Source of the DNA: UBA952 sp044361535
Lineage (GTDB): Bacteria; Bacteroidota; Bacteroidia; Flavobacteriales_D; Crocinitomicaceae
Direction: 5' to 3'
Length of the DNA: 64,000 bases
Assembly (NCBI GenBank): GCA_044361535.1
Contig: JBIKIQ010000005.1
Location: 124,001-188,000 of the forward strand
Part shown: in pieces, positions 18,826 to 26,704 of the stretch
Numbering within the stretch: position 1 is the stretch's first letter
Layout: every line of letters starts with the position of its first letter
Notes under the pieces: generated by a model
Told to the model about the DNA's origin: nothing
What the model saw: the letters and a program-made list of their open reading frames with translations, nothing else
Database searches by the model: none
Translations under genes and position numbers: made by a program

Positions 18826-19485
18826 ATGGCACTAGACAAGAACGGCATAGCAAAAAGAATTGCACAGGAACTTCAAAACGGTTGGTATGTGAACCTCGGC
18901 ATTGGTATACCAACCTTGGTTGCTAACTATATTCCGGAAGGGATTGAGGTAGAATTTCAATCAGAGAATGGGATTCTTGGCATGGGACCTTTTCCGTTTG
19001 AAGGAGAAGAAGATGCCGATTTGATTAATGCAGGTAAACAAACCATTACAGCTCGAAAAGGAGCAGTTTACTTTGATTCTGCCATGTCGTTTGCAATGAT
19101 TCGTGGTCAACACGTTCAATTGACCGTTTTGGGTGCAATGGAAGTTTCTCAAAATGGGGATATAGCTAACTGGAAAATTCCCGGAAAAATGGTAAAAGGC
19201 ATGGGCGGCGCGATGGATTTAGTAGCTTCTGCTGACAATATCATTGTTGCGATGATGCATACAAACAAGGCCGGTGAATCAAAAATTTTGAAGCAATGTA
19301 CTTTGCCACTAACTGGTGTGGGATGCGTTAAGAAGGTTGTAACAGAAATAGCAGTTTTGGAAATAAAGGATGGTAAGTTTCATTTAATTGAGCGAGCACC
19401 TGGAGTGAGTGTAGAGGAAATTGTTTCTAAAACGGAAGGAGAGTTGGTTGTTCCCGAGTTTGTTCCGGAAATGAAGATAGATTAA
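18826..19485 (+). CDS. scoB: 3-oxoacid CoA-transferase subunit B
   Basis: The 219-residue protein is the beta subunit of the succinyl-CoA:3-ketoacid transferase family, which moves CoA between succinyl-CoA and acetoacetate. It has GWYVNLGIGIPTLVANYIP, the catalytic Glu47 in QSENGILGMG, GGAMDLVASADNI and the C-terminal CVKKVVTEIAVLEI. Length is normal. The alpha subunit usually lies next door, but neither flank encodes it here: upstream is a cysteine hydrolase and downstream a tRNA. The partner must be elsewhere or lost. Confidence 0.93.
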   Translation: MALDKNGIAKRIAQELQNGWYVNLGIGIPTLVANYIPEGIEVEFQSENGILGMGPFPFEGEEDADLINAGKQTITARKGAVYFDSAMSFAMIRGQHVQLTVLGAMEVSQNGDIANWKIPGKMVKGMGGAMDLVASADNIIVAMMHTNKAGESKILKQCTLPLTGVGCVKKVVTEIAVLEIKDGKFHLIERAPGVSVEEIVSKTEGELVVPEFVPEMKID

Positions 19486-19515
19486 TCTGAAAGCGATCAG
19501 ATTATAGAATCAATA

Positions 19516-19654
19516 AATGCCCACGTGGTGATCCCGATCCCGATAGCTATCGGGACTATCGGGATGTTAGACACATTGGGATGAAAAAGTATAATGCCCA
19601 CGTGGTGATCCCGATAACTATCGGGATGTTAGACACGCTGGGATAAAAAGTATA
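19516..19654 (+). repeat. Two decayed partial copies of tRNA-Leu with palindromic insert
   Basis: The first 14 bases of the tRNA-Leu gene (GCCCACGTGGTGA plus preceding AAT) recur twice upstream at about 19516 and 19593. Each copy continues with a TCCCGATA...TATCGGGA palindrome, then a remnant of the D-arm region (TTAGACAC...TGGGAT) and the spacer AAAAAGTATAATG. The second copy's palindrome is 19608-19627. The units are roughly 77 and 62 bp and end exactly where the intact tRNA begins. No anticodon or T arm is kept, so they cannot be functional tRNAs. Confidence 0.8.
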
Positions 19655-19656
19655 AT

Positions 19657-19739
19657 GCCCACGTGGTGAAATTGGTAGACACGCCATCTTGAGGGGGTGG
19701 TTCGCTACGCGTGTGCTGGTTCGAATCCAGTCGTGGGCA
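19657..19739 (+). tRNA. tRNA-Leu (anticodon GAG)
   Basis: The acceptor arm GCCCACG pairs with CGTGGGC, followed by discriminator A. The anticodon stem CCATC/GGTGG encloses the loop TTGAGGG, giving GAG (reads CUC/CUU). A long variable arm and the T loop TTCGAATCC fit a class II leucine tRNA. CCA is not encoded. An IS3 element is inserted 46 bp further on. Confidence 0.95.
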
Positions 19740-19745
19740 CAAAAG

Positions 19746-19773
19746 AAGTCTGGCAGGTAGTGCTGGACTTTTT
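19746..19773 (+). terminator. Probable terminator after tRNA-Leu
   Basis: AAGTC-TG-GCA and TGC-TG-GACTT form an imperfect stem followed by a T run. It sits between the tRNA and the IS3 left end. Confidence 0.5.
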
Positions 19774-19824
19774 AGTTTTCAGACATGTCTAGTCCTGAAA
19801 TAGCGATACACAAAATTTATCGTT

Positions 19825-20259
19825 ATGGAAAAAAGAGAAAAAGTCGTTTATAAAAAACGCAGCCAAAAGGATTATTCAATGTCTTTTAAGTTAGAAGTTG
19901 TTAAAGAGATTGAATCTGGATTAATTTCCACTTCAGGAGCGAAAAAGAAGTATGGTATCCAAGCACGCTCTACAGTTATCAATTGGTTAAGAAAATATGG
20001 TACATTTGATTGGGAAAATCAAACACCATCGAATATGCCACATTCAAAAGAACAGCGTTTAATGGAGCTGGAAGCAAGGGTTAAATTGCTTGAGAAACAG
20101 AAAGCAATGCTTGAACATCAGGTGGAACGTGCAGATAAAAAAGCAATCATCTTTGATATGATGATAGACATCGCTGAGAAAGAGTATAATATCTCGATCC
20201 GAAAAAACCCCTCACCCGAACAATCGACATCTATCGAGAAAAACATCAAGAAAGCTTAA
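19825..20259 (+). CDS. IS3-family transposase OrfA (HTH)
   Basis: A 144-residue DNA-binding subunit. It starts KREKVVYKKRSQKDYSMSFKLEVVKEIESG, continues with a helix-turn-helix (STSGAKKKYGIQARSTVINWLRKYG), and then a leucine-rich coiled coil (RLMELEARVKLLEKQKAMLEHQVE) for multimerisation. Near the end, at 20202-20208, A AAA AAC is in the correct phase for -1 slippage into OrfB, so it is probably made both alone and as an OrfAB fusion. Confidence 0.92.
   Translation: MEKREKVVYKKRSQKDYSMSFKLEVVKEIESGLISTSGAKKKYGIQARSTVINWLRKYGTFDWENQTPSNMPHSKEQRLMELEARVKLLEKQKAMLEHQVERADKKAIIFDMMIDIAEKEYNISIRKNPSPEQSTSIEKNIKKA
20202..20208 (+). promoter_or_regulatory. Programmed -1 frameshift heptamer A_AAA_AAC
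   Basis: Zero-frame codons AAA AAC are preceded by an A, giving the X XXY YYZ pattern in the OrfA frame. After slipping one base back the reading continues into OrfB without a stop. Confidence 0.75.
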
Positions 20260-20273
20260 TTGCTACCTGTGAA

Positions 20274-21134
20274 TTGTTCGGGGTAAATAGACAGGTTTAT
20301 TATCGCAGAATACAAACTGTTAAACGACGGAAATCAAGAGCTGTAAAAGTTATTGAACTCGTAGAATCGATTCGTTTACAGATGCCCAAAATCGGCGCAA
20401 GAAAGTTGTATTTTATGCTGGAGGATGAATTAAAACAATTAAATGTTGGACGAGATATGCTCTTCCGAATTTTAAAAGCCAATCACATGTTGATACAACC
20501 TAAACGTAGATATCATATAACGACAAACTCGCATCATCGGTTCAGAAAACATAAGAATCTGATTGAAAATGTTGTTCCAGAGAGACCTGAACAAATATGG
20601 GTATCAGATATAACTTATGTTGGTAATAGACAAAACCCTATGTATTTAGCATTGGTAACAGATTCCTATTCTAAACAAATAATGGGACATGATTTATCCA
20701 ACTCTTTAGATGTATCAGGCTCATTGAGAGCATTGAAAATGGCAGTTAAAAAAAGGAAATATAAAAATAACATTGTCACACATCATTCAGACAGAGGACT
20801 CCAATACTGTAGCAACGAATATCAGAATTTACTCAAGCGTTCTAAAATAAATTGTAGCATGACTGAGTCTTATGATCCATACGCAAACGCTGTTGCAGAA
20901 AGAATTAATGGAATACTGAAAGGAGAGTTTACAGGATATAAAAACAAACATTCAATAGAAACAATGAATATGTTAATTAAAAACAGCATCACTATTTACA
21001 ATGAACGAAGACCACATTTTTCCTGTTTCTACAAGACTCCATCACAAATGCATCTACAAAGTGAAATCAAAATAAAAACCTATAAAAATAAATATCCTCG
21101 TAATCACAGTGATTACGAGGATATAATTAGTTAA
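20274..21134 (+). CDS. IS3-family transposase OrfB (DDE integrase core)
   Basis: The catalytic half: LFGVNRQVYYRRIQ leads an HTH_21-type region (VELVESIRLQMPKIGARKLYFML), then the rve integrase core with the DDE residues in WVSDITYVG, HHSDRGLQYCS and NAVAERINGILKGEF, ending with RPHFSCFYKTPSQMH. The first in-frame start-like codon is TTG, but the frame is open further upstream to the slippery site and encodes IATCELFG, typical of mid-protein OrfAB sequence. It is therefore probably expressed mainly as the frameshift fusion. Confidence 0.93.
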   Translation: MFGVNRQVYYRRIQTVKRRKSRAVKVIELVESIRLQMPKIGARKLYFMLEDELKQLNVGRDMLFRILKANHMLIQPKRRYHITTNSHHRFRKHKNLIENVVPERPEQIWVSDITYVGNRQNPMYLALVTDSYSKQIMGHDLSNSLDVSGSLRALKMAVKKRKYKNNIVTHHSDRGLQYCSNEYQNLLKRSKINCSMTESYDPYANAVAERINGILKGEFTGYKNKHSIETMNMLIKNSITIYNERRPHFSCFYKTPSQMHLQSEIKIKTYKNKYPRNHSDYEDIIS

Positions 21135-21176
21135 TTTAGTCTTTAATAATCTGTATCGTTTATTTAGGACTAGTCA

Positions 21177-21360
21177 ACAAATCCAAATCCCATTTGAGAT
21201 TTGGCAAAACTAAAAACTCTATTGCTTCAAAGAAGCACAGACTTTATGCTTGGGTTAGATCACCATTTTGGTTCTTGAAAAAATCCAGTCTTATATTCAA
21301 TGAAAAGTATGAAATTATGTAGGATTCTTGTTCTATTGAACGTTTCTTACCAAACAAAAA
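21177..21360. other. Gap between IS3 and the GldM-like cluster
   Basis: No gene is supported here. A frame on the plus strand is open for about 47 codons from 21179 to a TAG at 21320, with no start codon and no recognisable motif. It may be a fragment interrupted by the IS. Confidence 0.3.
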
Positions 21361-21387
21361 AACGGGACTACATTTCTGAGCCCCGTT
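21361..21387 (-). terminator. Terminator of the GldM-like cluster
   Basis: AACGGG-CT and AG-CCCGTT form a stem with a ten-base loop, followed on the minus strand by a run of seven T. It lies 18 bp past the last gene of the cluster. Confidence 0.8.
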
Positions 21388-21404
21388 TGGTTATAATTGG
21401 TTTT

Positions 21405-22607
21405 TTACTTTAACTTACCAACATCATCTAAACGAAAGAATTGAAAGTGTTCTCCGTTCCATGCACCGCCAACTTCCGCTGCACCTAATCTCATAGCATA
21501 AAGTGGGTATAAAACTCGATAATCAACAGAAATTGGAGTTCCATCCATTTGTTCCGCCTCCTTTGAATCTAAAGTTTCTGTTTTAACATCTAACGTGTTT
21601 AAACGACTATCATCGGTTTCGTATTTCTTGATACTTGTATCATTGCCTTTTTTTACATAAACTGATTGTGGATTACCATTCTGATCTATAATCATTTTAG
21701 GTATTGGAAAATGATCTCCTACAAAACCCATTTCATTTACCCATTTATCTGCTTTTTCAGGAAAAATTGATCTTAAACTACCAAAGGAACCATTCGCTGA
21801 TAAAAGCTCAATTCCTTTATCAGAAATTTCACTTTGATCAATTAATTTACTGATTGCATTTTTTATTTCTTCAATTGAAACCATTCCAGGAAAAACAAAA
21901 AATTCTGACGCTTCCTCGTACTTTTTTTCCTTAAGTAGAGTATGTAATGCTTTTAAGTCTGTAATGAATTGTTCTTTATCTGCTTTCAGACCAAGTTTAG
22001 ATGAACCTTTGAACATTGCTGAAACAATTCCTTGACTCGTACCTGAATATTTCACTTGTACCGAAAATGCACCTCCTCGAGCTACCCCGTTCAAAACCTT
22101 CAAATGTGCCTCAGAAATAGTATTTCCGGAGCCATCTAAACTTCCTTTTACTCCAGAAACAGCTATTGAATAGCTGACGATATCAAATTTTGTTTTAGAT
22201 TTATCTAAAGGAATATAATCCCCCAATTTCATGTTCAATAAACTTGGAATTGAATCCAACGTTGCACCTTCCTCAAAATCTCCTAAATACAAATTGGGTT
22301 TTGGAGTAGGTTTTACGAGATATTTTCTTTCACCTAAAATAACCTCTTTTCCATTTTTATTTGTGCCAATACATTGAACTGTAATATATTGTCCAATTTG
22401 TTGAGTTGTTGCAGTAATTACCTCAGGAGATACTTTTACATTATCGTACCCAGCACCCCCACCCCCTGCTTGAAATGCCACAGGAATACCGACATAAACG
22501 ACATCCATTCCTTCTAGTTCAATTACTGCTGATATTGCATTTTTTTGAGCAACAGAAAATTGCATTATACTTATTACACAAACAACTAAGCCAACTATCT
22601 TTTTCAT
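21405..22607 (-). CDS. GldM C-terminal-like domain protein with added NTF2-like and VYxKKG module
   Basis: A 400-residue exported protein with signal peptide MKKIVGLVVCVISIMQFSVAQ. Residues about 22-205 have the GldM periplasmic beta-sandwich pattern: VVYVGIPVAF, GQYITVQCIGTNKNGK, LVKPTPKPNLYLG, FDIVSYSIAVSGVKGSLDGSG, ISEAHLKVL and VKYSG. After it comes a helical part (about 207-285: LKEKKYEEASEFFVF), which may be an NTF2-like fold, then a module with SVYVKKGNDTSIKKYE and TETLDSKEAEQM that also occurs in the two long paralogues upstream. It is the last gene of the cluster, only 3 bp after its neighbour, followed by a strong terminator. The GldM relation is inferred from pattern. Confidence 0.65.
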   Translation of the reverse strand: MKKIVGLVVCVISIMQFSVAQKNAISAVIELEGMDVVYVGIPVAFQAGGGGAGYDNVKVSPEVITATTQQIGQYITVQCIGTNKNGKEVILGERKYLVKPTPKPNLYLGDFEEGATLDSIPSLLNMKLGDYIPLDKSKTKFDIVSYSIAVSGVKGSLDGSGNTISEAHLKVLNGVARGGAFSVQVKYSGTSQGIVSAMFKGSSKLGLKADKEQFITDLKALHTLLKEKKYEEASEFFVFPGMVSIEEIKNAISKLIDQSEISDKGIELLSANGSFGSLRSIFPEKADKWVNEMGFVGDHFPIPKMIIDQNGNPQSVYVKKGNDTSIKKYETDDSRLNTLDVKTETLDSKEAEQMDGTPISVDYRVLYPLYAMRLGAAEVGGAWNGEHFQFFRLDDVGKLK

Positions 22608-22610
22608 GTC

Positions 22611-23198
22611 TTAAATTTTAAATGATGAATTAACCAACCCTTCGTATGGACCGGAAACTCTAACGCTGATGGTCACATTACTACCTTCAGCTGCAGATTT
22701 TAAAATCTCCATGTGCGATGCGGAAATGGATGAACCAGAACCATCCAAACTCCCTTTTATTCCTTCCAAAGTTATTGTATAGCTCACAACTTCAAATTGA
22801 GCTAAGGATGGATCAAATGGAACATTGTTGCCATACCTGCAACTCAAAGCACCAGCATTTTTGTTTGCCTGTCCTCCGTCTGGTATTCCGTTCCAATACA
22901 ATTCGGGTTTCGGTGCTTTTTTAACTATGTAATTTCGACTCCCCAAGTTAACTGTATTGCCTTTTTTATCTTTCCCCGAAGCTGATACAGTTATCCTTTG
23001 ACCGATTTGTCCTTGTGAAGCCAAAATGGTAGAAGGTGTTGCAATAATATCCGTATATTCCCCACTTGCTCCCGCCTTAAACGTTGCAGGAATTCCTGCA
23101 TACACAACCATTATATCTTCACAAGATATTGCAACTTGTGCAGAAATACCACCAGAAAGAACCAAAATGGTTGTGACGGATAAAATTAATTTTTTCAT
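22611..23198 (-). CDS. Stand-alone GldM C-terminal-like domain protein
   Basis: A 195-residue protein, signal peptide MKKLILSVTTILVLSGGISAQ and then just one two-part beta-sandwich unit: DIMVVYAGIPATFKAG, GQRITVSASGKDKKGN, IVKKAPKPELYWNG, FEVVSYTITLEGIKGSLDGSG, ISASHMEIL and a final YEGLVNSSFKI. GldM, the periplasmic shaft of the T9SS/gliding motor, contains consecutive domains of this type, with opening xVVYxGV and the xxSFxxxxxG pattern. Here such a unit is encoded alone. It has no membrane helix and no sorting domain, so it should stay in the periplasm. It is a close paralogue of the two genes before it and is followed after 3 bp by the last gene. Confidence 0.7.
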   Translation of the reverse strand: MKKLILSVTTILVLSGGISAQVAISCEDIMVVYAGIPATFKAGASGEYTDIIATPSTILASQGQIGQRITVSASGKDKKGNTVNLGSRNYIVKKAPKPELYWNGIPDGGQANKNAGALSCRYGNNVPFDPSLAQFEVVSYTITLEGIKGSLDGSGSSISASHMEILKSAAEGSNVTISVRVSGPYEGLVNSSFKI

Positions 23199-23219
23199 GA
23201 TTATTTTGATTTAATTATT

Positions 23220-23840
23220 TTACAACTCAAACATTGCCGTAACCCTTCCAGATGAATTACCTGAGTATTTTATGGAAATAGAAACTTTACTTCCTTTAGA
23301 AATTGCTTTCAACGCTTCTAAATGCAACTCAGAAATTTCACTTCCTTCACCTTCTAAAGATCCCTTCAATCCAGAAACAACGATTGAATAACTATCAACT
23401 AAAAAATTATCTTTCCCTTTTCCAAAAGGAACATTATCTCCGTAACCTACAGATAAAGTTTGTGAAAGAGCACTTACTGTAGATCCATCGGTAAAACCTC
23501 CCCAAGATAATTCGGGTTTTGGAGCTTGTTTAATCAAAAAGTTGGTGGTATGAACAACCTTGTAATTTCCTTTTTTATCTTTCTCTTCAACAGAAATTGA
23601 AAGTTGTGTTCCAACTTGACTTTGGGTTGGAGTTACAATGTATTTTCCTTCCTCGTTTTTTTGCATTCCGGCAATACGAACGTTCTCACAATTTTTGCCG
23701 CCAAAGGGAACAATTTCTTGGGGAACACCGGCATACAAAACTGAAATACTCGTATTTTGAACATGTCCTTCTCTTTCTTCTACCTGACCAAATGCTGTAA
23801 AGATTCCAAATACAGCAAGAATTGAATAAATTATTTTCAT
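23220..23840 (-). CDS. Stand-alone GldM C-terminal-like domain protein
   Basis: A 206-residue protein with signal peptide MKIIYSILAVFGIFTAFGQ. The mature part is a GldM-like beta unit: TSISVLYAGVPQEIVPFGG, GTQLSISVEEKDKKGN, FLIKQAPKPELSWGG, FLVDSYSIVVSGLKGSLEGEG, ISELHLEALKAISKG and SIKYSGNSSGRVTAMFEL. Compared with its two neighbours it has a somewhat longer first half. The start lies 10 bp downstream of the previous stop. Likely periplasmic; its function is unknown beyond the fold similarity. Confidence 0.7.
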   Translation of the reverse strand: MKIIYSILAVFGIFTAFGQVEEREGHVQNTSISVLYAGVPQEIVPFGGKNCENVRIAGMQKNEEGKYIVTPTQSQVGTQLSISVEEKDKKGNYKVVHTTNFLIKQAPKPELSWGGFTDGSTVSALSQTLSVGYGDNVPFGKGKDNFLVDSYSIVVSGLKGSLEGEGSEISELHLEALKAISKGSKVSISIKYSGNSSGRVTAMFEL

Positions 23841-23850
23841 TTTTTTCTAT

Positions 23851-24435
23851 TTAAATTTCAAACATTGCGGATACTCTACCCTCGGCAGTTCCACTGTATT
23901 TTACGCTAATGGTTACTTTTCCTTCCTTTATATCTTTCAATATATTTAGGTGAGCAGGAGAAATTGTCCCTCCCATTCCTTCAAGACCTCCTTTCAATCC
24001 TGAAACGATTATGGAATAGCTCTCTACTGTAAACTTTCCTAAACTTGGTGAAAAAGGCACATTATCTCCAAAACGGCAGGTTAAAGATCCAGCACTTTTA
24101 TTTCCTCTTCCTCCATCTGCAACGCCATTCCATAATAATTCTGGTTTAGGTGTGGCTTTTACAAGGTATTTTTTTCCACCAAGTAAAACTACTTGACCCT
24201 TTGAATCTTTTGCAGTTAAATTAACTGTAATATAACTTCCCACCATACTTTGAGTAGCATTTAGAACACTAGGACTAGCAGTTACTGATTTATAATCTCC
24301 ACAAGCTCCTCCTGTGAAATCCATTGGAATTCCTGCATAGACAACATTCATGTCTGGAATTTCGATGCCGTAGCTTTGCCCCCAGACTCCGAAAGAGCAG
24401 AAAAACAAACTGGCAATTACTATTACTTTTTTCAT
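23851..24435 (-). CDS. Stand-alone GldM C-terminal-like domain protein
   Basis: A 194-residue protein with signal peptide MKKVIVIASLFFCSFGVWGQ. The mature part shows IPDMNVVYAGIPMDF, GSYITVNLTAKDSKGQ, LVKATPKPELLWNGVADGG, FTVESYSIIVSGLKGGLEG, ISPAHLNILKDI and VKYSGTAEGRVSAMFEI, aligning along its whole length with the next two genes. The opening DMNVVYAGIP closely resembles the KMNVxYRGV start of GldM beta domains. It contains no transmembrane helix. It follows the long paralogue by 32 bp and is part of a run of tandem duplicates. Confidence 0.7.
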   Translation of the reverse strand: MKKVIVIASLFFCSFGVWGQSYGIEIPDMNVVYAGIPMDFTGGACGDYKSVTASPSVLNATQSMVGSYITVNLTAKDSKGQVVLLGGKKYLVKATPKPELLWNGVADGGRGNKSAGSLTCRFGDNVPFSPSLGKFTVESYSIIVSGLKGGLEGMGGTISPAHLNILKDIKEGKVTISVKYSGTAEGRVSAMFEI

Positions 24436-24467
24436 ATTTATTTCGATTTATTTTTTATTGATTTTAA

Positions 24468-26642
24468 CTAAAAATGTGGCTCATTTGATACTTCCATTTC
24501 TCCATCTAATGACACCATTTTTTTTCTAAACTGAAATTTCTTTTGAAGTGCAGGAATATTGGATGCGTCGATGGTTTCTCCCATTACCTCAACTTCATTT
24601 TGCAAAAGCGACATAGCCCATGGTTGACCTAAAAATAATTGTGATTGCATTTTAGGAAGCATGCTCAAAAGTTTAGGATCACTAGTTAGATCTACCTGCA
24701 TGATAAGCGTTGGTTTGGTCTGACCTGGCATTTGTTGTGCGAAGCCAATGGTAGTTGGTTTTGCTACATAAACACCATAGGTTGGGTCGAACAAATATTT
24801 TCGCTTGATGAAAAGATCTGTAAGGCCCTTATATTGAGAATTTTTTATATCAATTATTCTATATTCAACTGGATATGGCTGATCAGTTCCTGGAATAATT
24901 TCAGCTTCTGAAGGATCTGTTGTTTCTGTATTATTATCGACAATAGTCTCATCACCATTATAACTGTTGTACTCCTTGACATTAGTTGTAGAACCTTTCT
25001 TGTGATATACGGTTAAGACAAGGCCTCCTTGAGGATCTAAAACAACTTTCTCAAATTTCGTTGGTTCTATTGATTTTTCGACTTCAATCAATTTACCATC
25101 ACTTTTCCCACTTGGATCACAATCATCACCAAATTCAGTCGCACCACCCCGATTTAACATAGGAAAGCTAGCAATTCCAGATTCTCGTACTTTTTTGGTG
25201 TTTAAATATCCAAGTAACGATTTTGGATTTTCAAGGTCAAAGTAAGAAGCATTTGTTTTATCGTTCTTTAGTTGAATAGTTGGGGCATAGCTCTGGAATT
25301 TAACCAAGTCTTTCACTTTCATCGAAAATACGATATCAGCTAAGTCATTTTTACCAAATTTTCGTGCTAAACTGATTCGAGTAGGCTGAATTTCTATTGC
25401 GCCTGAACCAATATTCAAAACTGAATCATAGCGAATGATGATTTGTTGTATGCTGTCCGTGGTGTATGTGAATTTAAATTCACTAATACTATATTCAACT
25501 GGATAAACATCAGTTTCTGTTCCAGGAATAAGTTCCGCTTCAGTGGGGTCTATTGTTTCCGTGGATGGATCCAATTGCTCTATTATGGGATCCCAATTTA
25601 AGTAAGTTTTTCTTGAGATATCAGCTCCTTTTTTATGGTAAACTGTTGTGGCAATTCCATCATTAGAAATGATCATTTTTTCATGTATTGTTGGGTCGAA
25701 TTCATCTACATATTTTAAATTTGCTTTAAACTTTAACTCTCTAAAGGATTGGGAATCCATACCGTCAATCACTGGGCCAATAAAATCGCCATCATTTGAA
25801 GAAGTTTTACTTTCGGTAAATCTACCTTTACTCAAATTTGGTTGAATGACATAATTATTATTCAACATCCCAATCAAACTACTTTGGTCTTTTTCGTCAA
25901 ACCACGCCTTGTTCTGAGGCGTGTTGTTTAGTATCACGTATTTGGCTGCTGGAAGTTGTTGCGCCCCGATTGTGAAAATTCGAGAAGGCCAAGGTTGGTT
26001 GCCATAGGGATCTGTGTTGAAACCTGTATAACTTGCGGTAATTCGGTATTCAGTTCCTTCGGGTGCAAATCGAAGATAATTCATGACTTCATCCGAAAGA
26101 AAGTTCCCACTTCCATAAAATGTTTTCAACGGCTGAAAAAAGTCTGCTTTCTCTCCAAAATCTACAATCCACTCAAATACATCATTAGGATTCTTAATTA
26201 CAAGTTCATCATATAATGACATATCATAGTTTTCATTTACAAAGTCTGTCATATTATATCCCACTTGGATTTCGTTGCCATACAGGTTCAAATCTGTCAT
26301 AACAGGTATTTCAACTGCCGGAATTGATACCTCGGTCAACATTTTCATTTTGGATTTTTTCACCGAATAAATTTGAATTATCGCAGCACCTTCATTGGTG
26401 GTAATGGTATAGCTACCCGCTGAATTCTGTTTAATCGTTGCATTTGACGAGGTTAGTTTCAACTCCTTGTTTTTCTTTGAGTCAAGCTGCACCTCACAAG
26501 CCACTCCTCTGTAGATGGCCACTTGTTTGTTGGCTGTTGATAAATTCAAGTTGTGGTATTTTCCTGAATGAAAAACAGACCACTGTGCTTGCAATTGAAG
26601 GCAAAAAAGCAAACTAACTGAGAAAAATAATACGTGTTTCAT
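24468..26642 (-). CDS. Long periplasmic paralogue A: GldM-like domain plus tandem VYHKKG repeats
   Basis: A 724-residue protein with signal peptide MKHVLFFSVSLLFCLQLQAQ. Residues about 24-235 look like a GldM-type beta unit: VAIYRGVACEVQLD opens it and GNFLSDEVMNYLRFAPEGTE matches the G-x-IS-x-xHL-x-xL...G segment of the small proteins downstream. The rest holds about two repeats of some 210 residues; each has SLxGxLNxxxV, then VYHKKG (about residues 334 and 546), TETxDPxEAE, PVEYxI and strands ending in a PTxIxxA motif. The latter strands remotely recall GldN, which is only a suggestion. It is a close paralogue of the gene upstream, with long identical stretches. It lacks a T9SS sorting domain. 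Confidence 0.65.
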   Translation of the reverse strand: MKHVLFFSVSLLFCLQLQAQWSVFHSGKYHNLNLSTANKQVAIYRGVACEVQLDSKKNKELKLTSSNATIKQNSAGSYTITTNEGAAIIQIYSVKKSKMKMLTEVSIPAVEIPVMTDLNLYGNEIQVGYNMTDFVNENYDMSLYDELVIKNPNDVFEWIVDFGEKADFFQPLKTFYGSGNFLSDEVMNYLRFAPEGTEYRITASYTGFNTDPYGNQPWPSRIFTIGAQQLPAAKYVILNNTPQNKAWFDEKDQSSLIGMLNNNYVIQPNLSKGRFTESKTSSNDGDFIGPVIDGMDSQSFRELKFKANLKYVDEFDPTIHEKMIISNDGIATTVYHKKGADISRKTYLNWDPIIEQLDPSTETIDPTEAELIPGTETDVYPVEYSISEFKFTYTTDSIQQIIIRYDSVLNIGSGAIEIQPTRISLARKFGKNDLADIVFSMKVKDLVKFQSYAPTIQLKNDKTNASYFDLENPKSLLGYLNTKKVRESGIASFPMLNRGGATEFGDDCDPSGKSDGKLIEVEKSIEPTKFEKVVLDPQGGLVLTVYHKKGSTTNVKEYNSYNGDETIVDNNTETTDPSEAEIIPGTDQPYPVEYRIIDIKNSQYKGLTDLFIKRKYLFDPTYGVYVAKPTTIGFAQQMPGQTKPTLIMQVDLTSDPKLLSMLPKMQSQLFLGQPWAMSLLQNEVEVMGETIDASNIPALQKKFQFRKKMVSLDGEMEVSNEPHF

Positions 26643-26680
26643 ACTATTATTTTATAAAAATTTCGTGAATATAGGAAGAA
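26641..26680 (-). repeat. Duplicated 5' leader, copy 2
   Basis: The 40 bp before this start codon match those before the upstream paralogue (28881-28920) except for one base. The duplication therefore included the leader, and both genes may share the same translational or promoter signal. Confidence 0.85.
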
Positions 26681-26704
26681 TATACTAGGTCCGATCGATC
26701 AAGC

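Larger units (their letters stand above)
19786..21176 (+). mobile_element. IS3-family insertion sequence, apparently complete
   Basis: The element is about 1391 bp. The ends are imperfect inverted repeats of about 26 bp sharing CTAGTCCT and CGATACA, beginning TG and ending CA. The flanks repeat ACA (19783-19785 and 21177-21179), a 3-bp target duplication of the size used by IS3 members. It carries OrfA and OrfB in overlapping phases with a -1 slippery site. All parts look intact, so it may be active. Confidence 0.9.

Noticed and set aside
19516..19654. CRISPR-like array of repeats upstream of tRNA-Leu
   Set aside because: Only two units exist, spacers are not distinct, and the repeat is a piece of the tRNA gene; no cas genes are near.
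21179..21322. Open frame of about 47 codons after the IS3 element
   Set aside because: It has no start codon and no recognisable motif, so it is kept only as a possible remnant.
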